From assembly GCA_034409055.1 (NCBI GenBank), contig DAOUMU010000535.1, positions 1 to 13,848 on the forward strand: a stretch of 13,848 nucleotides of DNA. The letters run 5' to 3'. A program made the translations under genes and the position numbers. Shown here piece by piece: positions 1-7,477 of this stretch (positions within the stretch are counted from its first letter, which is position 1; every line of letters starts with the position of its first letter). The stretch comes from DAOUMU01 sp034409055. GTDB lineage: Bacteria; Chloroflexota; Anaerolineae; 4572-78; J111. The notes under the pieces are model-generated. The model was not told where the DNA came from. It saw only the letters and a list, made by a program, of their open reading frames with translations, and did not search any database.

Positions 1-141
1 TCCCCGGCTCATAAACTTAATGGACGTGTTTATCACGACAATTGGTTACATAACCTTCTCATTTCGGCCTCTATGGGAGGATACCGCCAATAATTCAAGT
101 AACCACAGAAATCGTCAGAACTAGGAAAATTTATGGGTAAC

Positions 142-213
142 GTAGGGGTGAGGCAAGTCGGATTGGGGGTAATCGAAGCAAACAAGCTACGCTCCGACTT
201 GCCTCGCCCTTAC
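142..213. repeat. Palindromic dispersed repeat, copy 1
   Basis: Two 21-nt arms (142-162 and 193-213) pair completely, 19 Watson-Crick pairs and 2 G-T (G-U in RNA) pairs, around a 30-nt loop. A second copy lies at 7790-7860. The right arm ends 16 nt from the stop codon of the response regulator, so on the minus strand this hairpin is the first structure after that operon. It could stabilise the 3' end or weakly terminate, but no T-run follows it in the minus direction. The arms and a partly conserved loop suggest a dispersed REP- or MITE-like element rather than a dedicated terminator. Confidence 0.8.
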
Positions 214-229
214 TTTTGGAGAGGACACA

Positions 230-880
230 TCAATCCTCCAGCGGTAAAATCCCCCGTCGTATGGCGTAGCGAATCAGGTCCGTTTGGGTGCGTAGATCCA
301 ATTTGTGCATAAGGTTACTGCGGTGGGTTTCAACGGTGCGGGGGCTAATCGACAATCGTTCGGCAATTTCGGTACTCGTGTAGCCTTCGGCGGCCAGGTG
401 CAACACCTCTCGCTCGCGGGCCGTTAGGGTTTCATAGGAGTCCAGGGTAGACTCATTCGCTTTTTGCATATAAGCTTCAATCGCCCGATCAGATAGGGGG
501 GGACTGAGATAACGCCGGCCGGCGGTTGCCTCACGTACAGCACGGACCAGATCGGCGACATTGGCGTCTTTAAGCACGTAACCCGTAGCTCCGTTTCGCA
601 GGGCCTCTACGACATAGGCTTCGTTGGCATACATTGAGAGGATAATCACCTGGGTCTGGGGTGAACGTTGACTGACTTGACGGGTAATGTCCAAACCATT
701 CAAACCGGGCATCATCAGGTCGACGATCAGTACATCCGGCTGCAATCTGTCAACCAGATCAACCACTGCTAACCCATCAGCCGCCTCACCGATAACGGAA
801 AAATCCGGCTCGGCTTCCAATAAAGCTCGCAACCCCTGGCGAACGACGTGGTGGTCATCCACCAGCACGATTGTGGTCAT
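230..880 (-). CDS. NarL/FixJ-family response regulator
   Basis: Cytoplasmic DNA-binding response regulator, 216 aa, the usual length for the family. The N-terminal receiver domain (about residues 2-120) has the acidic pair D8/D9, phospho-acceptor D54 in the VDLMMPG context, S82 and K104 in the GYVLKD motif. A variable linker follows (about 125-148), then a LuxR-type helix-turn-helix (about 150-212) with the typical LTAREREVL and SPRTVETH segments. The ATG start is supported by AGGAGG about 7 nt upstream on the minus strand. It begins 22 bp after the stop of the multi-PAS kinase, in the same direction, so the two are almost certainly co-transcribed and the kinase is the expected phospho-donor. 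The target genes are unknown; the divergent peptide-transporter genes are candidates only by proximity. Confidence 0.96.
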   Translation of the reverse strand: MTTIVLVDDHHVVRQGLRALLEAEPDFSVIGEAADGLAVVDLVDRLQPDVLIVDLMMPGLNGLDITRQVSQRSPQTQVIILSMYANEAYVVEALRNGATGYVLKDANVADLVRAVREATAGRRYLSPPLSDRAIEAYMQKANESTLDSYETLTAREREVLHLAAEGYTSTEIAERLSISPRTVETHRSNLMHKLDLRTQTDLIRYAIRRGILPLED

Positions 881-902
881 CCTCTGCCCTCCTTATTTTT
901 CT

Positions 903-3900
903 TTATTTATCAACTTTAGTTAGAGGCCTCAGGGGTAATTTGGCTGTTAGACAGGTACCGCTCCCTGGAGACGATTCAATCGTCAATTGACCGTTCAGCA
1001 GAGCCGCCCGCTCATACATCCCGGATAGACCGCTGGAACTGCTAGTGGTCTGTTCGGCCTCAGGATCAAAGCCAATGCCTTCGTCCTCGATTTGCACGTT
1101 TAGCATATCCTGATCGACCCAGAGCCGTACTATGACCTCGTTTACCCTGGCATAACGGGCCACGTTGGTCAACGCTTCTTGCACAATGCGATAGGCGGTT
1201 GTTTCCACTTCCGGGGTCAGACGTCCATTTAACTCCGTGTGCTTGAAATTGACCTGTATTTGCGTTTGGGCCGTATAGCGCTCAAAATGCCACATCAAGG
1301 TGGGCAGTAGACCCAGGTCGTCCAACATTGCCGGTCGTAGTTCAAGCGAGAGCTCACGTACCTGGGCGATGAGTTCATTGATGAGGGCTTGGGTTTCGCC
1401 CAGGCTGGCCCTGATCTGGTCATCTGGTAACCGGACACTCATCTCCAGAGTGAGTTTGACCCCGGTTAGCAGTTGGCCCACTTCGTCGTGAAGTTCACGG
1501 GCAATATGGCGGCGCTCGGCCTCCTGCACTTCCACCAGCCGGTGGGAAAGGGCTTGCAGCCGCTCGCGTCCGGCCTTCACCTCCTCAAAGAGACGTTCCC
1601 GTTCCTCTTCTGCTCGCTTGCGTTCGGTGATGTCGGTCATAATCGTGGCTAACATTTGGGGTTGGCCACGTTCCTTATGGGTGACAAATATCGTCTGGTC
1701 AGTTGGGACCAGTTTGCCATCGGCCCGGCGCAAATAGTTTTCGCCACGCCACATATTTTGCTCCAGGGCTACCGGCAAGCCCTTTTCCTCAACCAGCTTC
1801 CGCCCTTCGGGCGTATAGAAATCGGTCATCGGCCGGCCGCTGACCGACTCCAGTTTATCATAGCCCAATAAGTACACGCCAGCCGGATTCATATAGATCA
1901 CCAGGCCATCCTCCATGCTACTTAAGGCGACCAGGTCAAAGGAATGTTCGATAATGGCCAGGCGACGCGCATTCTCAGCAAAAAGTTGAGCATTGGCCAG
2001 GGCCACAGCAAGCTGATTGGCTACGATTTGTAACGTGCGAACTTCATCCTCGTCGAAATGACCACTGGTGCTGTCCTGTACGTCCAGAACACCAATAGGA
2101 CGTTGGCCAAGGAAAAGCGGAATAGCTACCTCAGAGCGCGTATCGGGTAGGAGTGGATTGGGGAGATGTTCAGGGTCTTGGCTGATGTCATTGACCACAA
2201 CCGGCTCCAACAGACGAGCCGCCCGGGCGACCAGACTTTGCCTGGCCTTGAGCGAGATGGCATGTTTACGCCGCTTCAACTCTAACCCTGCCTGACCGGT
2301 GCCTGCCTGCACTACCAGCATCGTCTCCTTTTCTAAGCGGTGAGAACCAAGGGGGAGCTCATTGAACAGATAGACCTGCACGTGGTAGTAGCCAAAGGTC
2401 TCCTTCAGCCGGTTGACTGTTTCAGTCAGCAAGACATCTGGATCAAGGACCGTGGTCAGTTGTCGGCCAAGCTCATAAGCCAACTTCTCCCTTTGCTCCA
2501 CTTCCTTACGTTCGGTGATATCACGGATGATGGCTTGTATCCGGCCTTCTTCAATCATCTTGGCACTAATCTCCACCGGAACCAACCTGCCATCTTTGCG
2601 GCGCAGCCGGCGTTCTCTGATCAAGGTTTTTCCAGCTCTTAGTTCATCAAAGCCGAGGGGAGTGGTGACCAGGTCTTCTTCGGGGATAAGCTCACTTATA
2701 TTTAGGTGAGGAAAATCTTCTGAAGTATAGCCAAGCATTTCAAATGCTTTTGAATTCACTCCAAGTATCTTGCCGTATGGGTCAAATATCACAATCCCAT
2801 CTGAGGCATGTTCCATCAACAGTCGGTACTTGCTTTCGCTCCTGCGCAGGGCTTCTTCTGCTTGCTTCCGCTCGGTGATATCGGCAATGAGACCGTCGTA
2901 CGCAATAACGTTGCCCTGCTCATCTTTACGCAAGACGGGTGTATGCCTCACCCAACGGATAGAGCCGTTTTTATGGATGATACGATGCTCAAGAGGCAAG
3001 ACCACCTCGCCGGCAAGCAACCGCTCGGCCTGTTTCATCACCGCCGGACGGTCGGCTTCATATACCATGCGATACCAGAGGTGTGGATCCACTTCATATT
3101 CTTGCGCGGTATAGCCGGTCACGGCGACACAATTTGGACTGTGGGTGGTACTAACTACCTGGCTATGCTCAATACGAGCCGTATAAATATAGTCCGTTAC
3201 TGAGCCAAGGAGTTGTTTGTAACGTTGCTCGCTCTCTCGCAGAGCCTCCTCCGCCCGCTTACGCTCGGTAATGTCCTGGGTCTGGGCGATTAAGTACAGG
3301 GGATTCTCATTGGAATCGCGCAACAGGGAAACACTCACTTGACTCCATACCACGTGGCCAAGCTTATGCAAGTATCGTTTTTCGATTTGGTAGGAGTTAA
3401 TTTCACCGGCCAATAACTGGTCTAAAAAGGCATAGCTAATATCCAGGTCATCTGGATGGGTAATGTCCGCGAAACGCAAGGTGAGTGCTTCTTCTTGTGA
3501 ATAGCCAACCATATCGCACCAGGATTTGTTGACCTGCAAAAAATGACCGTCGAATGTTTCCAAGGCCATGCCAATCGGCGCATACCCAAACGCATTTCTG
3601 AACCGTTCCTCACTTTCCCGCATCGCCTCCTGGGCTCGCTTGCGCTCGATGATCTCAACTTCCAGGATTTGATTGGCTTTGACCAACTCTGCCGTCCGTG
3701 CCAGCACCCGCATCTCTACCTCGTCGTGTGCCCGGCGCAGCATCTCGTCTACCCGCTTGTGCCCGGTAATGTCACGGGTAATGCCCACCAGCCCCATAAT
3801 ATTGTCCTGGCTATCCCGCAAGGGTATCTTGGTGGCTGAGTGCCATTTCAGGTTACCGGCCGGGTTGATGGCCGGCTCTTCTCGATCGATCAACGGTTGG

Positions 3901-4877
3901 CCCGACTGAATAACTGCTCTTTCGTCGGCATAATATTGCGCCGCCAGTTCTCGTGGATAAAAGTCAAAGTCTGTTTTGCCGATTAGTTCGTCTGGGGATG
4001 TGGCCCCCATAAAATGCGCGGTGGCAATGTTGCTAATCACAAACCGGCTCTCGGTGTCTTTGACATAGAGGTAATCTGGTAAGTTGTCTATCAGGATACG
4101 CAATATATTACGTTCATGAGCCAATGCTTCTTCCGCTTGCTTACGCTCGGTGATGTCGCGCAACGAGGCCAGGTAAGCGGTTTCTCCTTCCCATTTCGTC
4201 TCCACCACCCGCATCTCGGCGATAGTTATGGTATCCCCTCTGTGAGTAATGTTCAGTTCTGTGGTTTCACCCACTACGATCGGAAAGTTGAACATTTCAC
4301 CCAGCAGTTCCTTTACCTCTCGGTCCAAAAGAGCTTCTGCAGCCGGATTGACAAAACGGATAAGGCCGTTGCCATCCACGACGATGATGGCATCAGCACT
4401 ACTGGTGATAATAGTTTGCAAGCGTGTTTCGCTGGCCTGTAAAGCCTGGGCTTGCTGTGCCAGGGCTGCCCGCATCCGTTGCCGTTCGATGGCATAGCCT
4501 ATGGCCCGCACCAGCAAGTTGCTATCCATCCGCCCCTTGACCAGATAATCCTGCGCCCCTTGCCGCACTGCTCTCAGGGCCACCTCCTGATCGTCGAGCG
4601 TGGTCAGCACAATGATCGGCACTTGGGGGGCTTGAGCCCGTAGCCTGGCGAAGATGTCGAATCCCCGGCCATCCGGTAGCGAGAGATCCAACAGGACCAC
4701 ATCTATGCCGCCCGCAGCCATGCATTCCAGGCCGGCCGAAAGGTGGTTGACGCACTCCAGATCGAACGAAGGGGCGAGCGGACCGGTGGCCTGGACATCG
4801 GTCAACCCAGCCGATATCAGTTGGATGTCTTCGGGGTTGTCCTCAACCAGTAACACTTTAATCGATTCATTACCCAT
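903..4877 (-). CDS. Hybrid multi-PAS/GAF histidine kinase with N-terminal receiver
   Basis: Large sensor kinase, 1324 aa from the ATG at 4877, which has GGGAG 8 nt upstream; an in-frame ATG five codons earlier (4892) lacks a good ribosome site. Approximate domain order: receiver 5-130 (D64, T92, K114), PAS 148-247, PAS 254-373, helical linker 375-418, PAS 420-540, PAS 549-669, PAS 680-790, GAF 795-967, PAS 972-1087, coiled coil, HisKA_3 1108-1180 with H1130 in ELHDEVGQ, HATPase_c 1220-1317 with N1238, DEGIGFD and a GLSGM box. Most PAS units end in DITERK followed by an AEEAL-like helix, the usual PAC tail. No transmembrane segment or signal peptide is evident, so it is probably cytoplasmic. 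The HisKA_3 type fits the NarL-family regulator immediately downstream. The N-terminal receiver implies that another kinase may feed into this protein. The signal is unknown. The N-box reads NVARYA where NVxKHA or NVxRHA is more usual. Confidence 0.95.
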   Translation of the reverse strand: MGNESIKVLLVEDNPEDIQLISAGLTDVQATGPLAPSFDLECVNHLSAGLECMAAGGIDVVLLDLSLPDGRGFDIFARLRAQAPQVPIIVLTTLDDQEVALRAVRQGAQDYLVKGRMDSNLLVRAIGYAIERQRMRAALAQQAQALQASETRLQTIITSSADAIIVVDGNGLIRFVNPAAEALLDREVKELLGEMFNFPIVVGETTELNITHRGDTITIAEMRVVETKWEGETAYLASLRDITERKQAEEALAHERNILRILIDNLPDYLYVKDTESRFVISNIATAHFMGATSPDELIGKTDFDFYPRELAAQYYADERAVIQSGQPLIDREEPAINPAGNLKWHSATKIPLRDSQDNIMGLVGITRDITGHKRVDEMLRRAHDEVEMRVLARTAELVKANQILEVEIIERKRAQEAMRESEERFRNAFGYAPIGMALETFDGHFLQVNKSWCDMVGYSQEEALTLRFADITHPDDLDISYAFLDQLLAGEINSYQIEKRYLHKLGHVVWSQVSVSLLRDSNENPLYLIAQTQDITERKRAEEALRESEQRYKQLLGSVTDYIYTARIEHSQVVSTTHSPNCVAVTGYTAQEYEVDPHLWYRMVYEADRPAVMKQAERLLAGEVVLPLEHRIIHKNGSIRWVRHTPVLRKDEQGNVIAYDGLIADITERKQAEEALRRSESKYRLLMEHASDGIVIFDPYGKILGVNSKAFEMLGYTSEDFPHLNISELIPEEDLVTTPLGFDELRAGKTLIRERRLRRKDGRLVPVEISAKMIEEGRIQAIIRDITERKEVEQREKLAYELGRQLTTVLDPDVLLTETVNRLKETFGYYHVQVYLFNELPLGSHRLEKETMLVVQAGTGQAGLELKRRKHAISLKARQSLVARAARLLEPVVVNDISQDPEHLPNPLLPDTRSEVAIPLFLGQRPIGVLDVQDSTSGHFDEDEVRTLQIVANQLAVALANAQLFAENARRLAIIEHSFDLVALSSMEDGLVIYMNPAGVYLLGYDKLESVSGRPMTDFYTPEGRKLVEEKGLPVALEQNMWRGENYLRRADGKLVPTDQTIFVTHKERGQPQMLATIMTDITERKRAEEERERLFEEVKAGRERLQALSHRLVEVQEAERRHIARELHDEVGQLLTGVKLTLEMSVRLPDDQIRASLGETQALINELIAQVRELSLELRPAMLDDLGLLPTLMWHFERYTAQTQIQVNFKHTELNGRLTPEVETTAYRIVQEALTNVARYARVNEVIVRLWVDQDMLNVQIEDEGIGFDPEAEQTTSSSSGLSGMYERAALLNGQLTIESSPGSGTCLTAKLPLRPLTKVDK

Positions 4878-5008
4878 CGTTTTCACTCCCATGGTTTAGC
4901 TATCTATCCTGGTACTCAGGACAAAACTGTACTGGCGCATCCCTATGCGTTAGCGGTAAGCCTACGTTTTGCCCTGAAAACTATCCTAATCCGTTCAACT
5001 TGCTCAGG

Positions 5009-5037
5009 TTGAGATATCAAATGAATTTTACTATAAT
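5009..5037 (+). promoter_or_regulatory. Sigma-70-type promoter candidate P1
   Basis: TTGAGA (5009-5014) and a perfect TATAAT (5032-5037) are separated by 17 bp, in AT-rich surroundings. Transcription would start near 5044, pointing away from the kinase gene and about 710 nt before the solute-binding protein. It could give a long leader for that gene or a separate short transcript ending at the hairpin near 5232-5274. Confidence 0.5.
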
Positions 5038-5129
5038 AGGAGCAATTTATCCAACTTGACCCAAAATTGCCATTTAACCTCACCTTTAAGGGAGTTCCGA
5101 AATTTAAATCATCCCAAAACTTTCGGCGA

Positions 5130-5216
5130 CGTGAAGCGTAAACCCACAGGGCAAGTGACGTGAAACGTGAGGGTTTATGGCGTAAAAACATCACGTTTCA
5201 CGCTTCACGTTTCACG
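5130..5216. repeat. Inverted heptamer-repeat array (CGTGAAA / TTTCACG)
   Basis: Seven-base units CGTGAAG, CGTAAAC (5130-5143) and CGTGAAA, CGTGAGG (5159-5172) are followed by reverse-complementary units: a partial TCACG, then TTTCACG, CTTCACG and TTTCACG (5191-5216). The segment 5159-5170 is exactly complementary to 5191-5202 (12 bp), and 5131-5139 to 5200-5208 (9 bp), so the array can fold into a long interrupted hairpin. No coding potential is credible here. Confidence 0.75.
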
Positions 5217-5231
5217 GAGTTGGGACAATTA

Positions 5232-5274
5232 CCCGCCTGTACCCACAGGGCACAGGCGGGCACAGGTATTTTTT
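5232..5274 (+). terminator. Terminator-like hairpin with displaced T-run
   Basis: A perfect 9-bp GC-rich stem (5232-5240 with 5252-5260, loop of 11) is followed after 8 nt by a run of six T (5269-5274). The gap between stem and T-run is longer than in a classical intrinsic terminator; a shorter alternative stem (5236-5240 with 5262-5266) would bring the T-run close. It could end a transcript from P1 before the second promoter. Confidence 0.3.
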
Positions 5275-5315
5275 CGGAACTGCCTTATCGCACTGCCATA
5301 ACGATTAATGTGAGA

Positions 5316-5343
5316 TTGACTTCTAAGTGTCTTATGGTATACT
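5316..5343 (+). promoter_or_regulatory. Extended -10 promoter candidate P2
   Basis: TTGACT (5316-5321) and TATACT (5338-5343) are separated by 16 bp, with TGG immediately before the -10 giving an extended -10 (TGn) element. Transcription would start near 5350, leaving a leader of about 400 nt before the solute-binding protein ATG. Judged by match to consensus this is one of the two best plus-strand promoters in the region. Confidence 0.55.
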
Positions 5344-5535
5344 GATGATGCGCCCTGCTTGTCTGTCCCTCGAAAAAACCGACTCCCTGAAATCGACTTC
5401 AACCCCTTTAGAGACGAGACGCTCTTGACCAGTCTGTTGCAACTGTCACCGGCTACGTCTTTGCCCCGGCTGGTAAAAGTCCCATTGTGTTGGCGGGACA
5501 ATCGTCAGGGATGTTCCTACGCTGACTCATCAAAA

Positions 5536-5558
5536 CCAGGGTAACACCGTTGCCCTGG
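5536..5558. other. Strong short hairpin in the transporter leader
   Basis: Ten bases (5536-5545) pair with 5549-5558 around an ACC loop; nine pairs are Watson-Crick and one is G-T. No T-run follows on the plus strand; on the minus strand four T follow directly. It may be a leader-RNA structure or a weak minus-strand terminator. Confidence 0.4.
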
Positions 5559-5618
5559 AAAGCTCCATAGCCTTGACACGTTGAAAGATATGTAATGTGG
5601 AAAGGAGGTGATAATCGC

Positions 5619-5648
5619 TTAAACCGACCCCTTTTATATTTGTATAAT
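5619..5648 (+). promoter_or_regulatory. Possible promoter P3 nearest the binding-protein gene
   Basis: A perfect TATAAT (5643-5648) lies about 105 bp before the start codon. The best -35 match, TTAAAC (5619-5624, 18-bp spacing), is weak. If used, it would give a leader of about 100 nt. Confidence 0.3.
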
Positions 5649-5754
5649 GGTTTTTCTCTAACCGGCAGCCCATCTGAAAACTTATTCAAGTTCTGCTGGA
5701 GTGAGTTTCAGATAGGCAGGAAAATATTTTATAACACAAAGGAGTGAAGAGACA

Positions 5755-7440
5755 ATGAAACGTTTATTTATTATTTTCTTGATGCTGGTAGTGCTCGGCC
5801 TCATTGCCGCCCAGTGCGGGGCCGCCCCCACCCCGGAAACGATCACCGTGGTCGAAACGGTGGTGGTGAAAGAAACGGTCGAAGTCGAGAAGGAAGTTAT
5901 CAAAGAAGTAGAAAAAGAAGTTGTCCAAACCGTAGAAGTCGTTAAAGAGGTCGAAGTCGAGGTGCCGGTCGAGCCTGCCCCGGCCGGACCAAAGGGAACC
6001 CTGGTAAGAGCCCTCTCCACCTTCCCCAACTCCCTCGACCTGCCGCAGGCTGCGGAACGGAATGCCTCTACCACCGCCTGGCAGATGTACGATTCGCTGG
6101 TGTGGATTAACGACAAGGGTCTCATCGAGCCTGCACTGGCCGAGAGTTGGGAGGTATCCGAGGACGGCACCGAATATACCTTCCAACTGCGCCAGGACGT
6201 CACCTTCCACAACGGCGAACCGTTCAACGCCGGTGCGGTCGTCTTTTCCTGGGAGCGGGCCAGTACTGGCGACTTTGAGTACAGCCATCACTGGCAGGAG
6301 GCCAGCTTGGTGGAAGAAATTGACGACTATACCGTCAAGATCACTACGCCAGAGCCCAACGCTCTCTTCCTGTCAACGGTGGCCGATAACTGGGCCATGA
6401 TACCTCCCGGCTACTTCCAAGAGGTGGGCCAGGATGGCTTTAATGAGCACCCCATGGGCACCGGCCCCTTCATCTTCGTCGAGTGGGTCAAGGGCGACCA
6501 CATCACCATGAAGGCCAACCCCAACTACTGGCGAGAAGGAGTGCCCAAGATCGAGACGGTAATCTTCCGGCCCATCCCCGAATCTGCCACCCGCGTGGCC
6601 GCCATTCAGACCGGCGAAGTAGACATCGTTCACCGCCTGAGCTCGGAAGAGGCCCAGAGTCTGCTCGGCGTCGAGAATGTCAAGGTCATCAAGTACCCAC
6701 AGGCTCGCATTTACTACATCGCCTTTAACAACCTGACCACCGGCCTTGACCAGCCGACGATGGATCCCAAAGTCCGGCAGGCCATGAACTATGCCGTAGA
6801 CATAAATACCATCATCGATGCCCTGTTCGATGGCTTTGCCAAGCCGGCCATCGGCTACGTGGCCACGGATGAGTTGGGTTATGATAACGCCGAACCCTTT
6901 GGCTACGATCCGGATAAGACCCGCGAACTGCTGACCGAGGCTGGTTACCCGGATGGCTTTTCAATGGATATGGCCTGCCCGGCCGGTGCTTATACCCACT
7001 TTGAAGAGGTTTGCGAGGCCGTCGCAGGCTACCTGGGCGAAGTGGGTATTGAGGTTAATCTCGAAATTATGGAATCCGGCCACTACTGGGATCTGGAGGC
7101 CAACAAAGAACTACCGCCGCTCTTCGGCGACAGTTGGTCTGCAGTAGGAGGTGAGGCCTACCGGCGACTGGCAGGCGCGCTGGGCGGCGTAGATTCCAGC
7201 TACTCCGCCTGGTACGATGAGGAGATAGCCCGCTTGTTAGACGAGATCAAGGTGACCATAGACCAGGAAGCGCGAGCAGAGTTGTATAAGGAGTTGCAGG
7301 TATACATGCGAGAAAACCCGCCCTTTATCTACCTCTACGAACCGGTGACCTTCGAAGCAGTCAATACCCGGGTGCAGAACTACAAGCCGCGCGGGGCCGA
7401 GACCTACTTCTTGTACGATACGTTCGTCGTCGAGGAGTAG
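5755..7440 (+). CDS. SBP_bac_5 (peptide/oligomer) solute-binding lipoprotein
   Basis: Extracytoplasmic receptor of a Dpp/Opp-type ABC importer, 561 aa, normal for the family. AAAGGAG lies 10 nt before the ATG. Residues 1-20 form a lipoprotein-like signal (KR, then a hydrophobic stretch), with C21 the probable lipidated cysteine in LIAAQC; Gln just before the Cys is unusual. Residues 28-73 are a low-complexity tether rich in Val, Glu and Lys (many EKEV- and VKEV-like steps), a pattern known from Chloroflexota binding proteins. The SBP_bac_5 fold starts near residue 81; family features include WEVSEDGTEYTFQLR, the VTFHNGEPF segment and GTGPF followed by ANPNYWREG. The substrate cannot be read from sequence: this family binds peptides, nickel chelates, oligosaccharides and others. 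The matching permease and ATPase genes begin 1.6 kb downstream, beyond the dehydrogenase gene. Confidence 0.93.
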   Translation: MKRLFIIFLMLVVLGLIAAQCGAAPTPETITVVETVVVKETVEVEKEVIKEVEKEVVQTVEVVKEVEVEVPVEPAPAGPKGTLVRALSTFPNSLDLPQAAERNASTTAWQMYDSLVWINDKGLIEPALAESWEVSEDGTEYTFQLRQDVTFHNGEPFNAGAVVFSWERASTGDFEYSHHWQEASLVEEIDDYTVKITTPEPNALFLSTVADNWAMIPPGYFQEVGQDGFNEHPMGTGPFIFVEWVKGDHITMKANPNYWREGVPKIETVIFRPIPESATRVAAIQTGEVDIVHRLSSEEAQSLLGVENVKVIKYPQARIYYIAFNNLTTGLDQPTMDPKVRQAMNYAVDINTIIDALFDGFAKPAIGYVATDELGYDNAEPFGYDPDKTRELLTEAGYPDGFSMDMACPAGAYTHFEEVCEAVAGYLGEVGIEVNLEIMESGHYWDLEANKELPPLFGDSWSAVGGEAYRRLAGALGGVDSSYSAWYDEEIARLLDEIKVTIDQEARAELYKELQVYMRENPPFIYLYEPVTFEAVNTRVQNYKPRGAETYFLYDTFVVEE

Positions 7441-7477
7441 TTTGGCTCTGGGGTGAACTTTGAGTGTAAGCTCAGTC

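Larger units (their letters stand above)
4878..5754. other. Long divergent intergenic region
   Basis: No convincing gene lies between the kinase start and the solute-binding protein start. From left to right it holds a strong plus-strand promoter-like site (5009-5037), a heptamer-repeat palindrome (5130-5216), a GC-rich hairpin with a nearby T-run (5232-5274), an extended -10 promoter-like site (5316-5343), a 10-bp hairpin (5536-5558), an orphan perfect Shine-Dalgarno sequence (5601-5612) and a third, weaker promoter-like site (5619-5648). ACCCACAGGGCA occurs twice (5142-5153 and 5241-5252). No clear minus-strand promoter for the kinase was recognised. Confidence 0.7.

Noticed and set aside
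20..124. Short plus-strand reading frame of 34 codons, open to the left window edge
   Set aside because: No ribosome site before the ATG, no recognisable protein features, and too short to judge as the end of a gene lying outside the window.
5030..5064. Minus-strand -10-like TATAGT/TATTAT that might drive the kinase operon
   Set aside because: No matching -35 at suitable spacing on the minus strand; the plus-strand reading of the same bases is a much better promoter.
5359..5580. Protein-like fragments in three frames of the long leader (for example GYVFAPAG and NTVALESS), which might be a decayed gene
   Set aside because: Each fragment is short and interrupted by stops, joining them needs frameshifts, and no family is recognised with confidence.
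5573..5600. Perfect -35 hexamer TTGACA before the orphan Shine-Dalgarno sequence
   Set aside because: No acceptable -10 hexamer at 15-19 bp spacing.
5682..6291. Two long minus-strand reading frames (181 and 175 aa) opposite the binding-protein start
   Set aside because: Their Thr/Ser-rich and Asp/Phe-rich translations are the complement of the Val/Glu/Lys tether repeat; they lack ribosome sites and overlap a well-supported gene.
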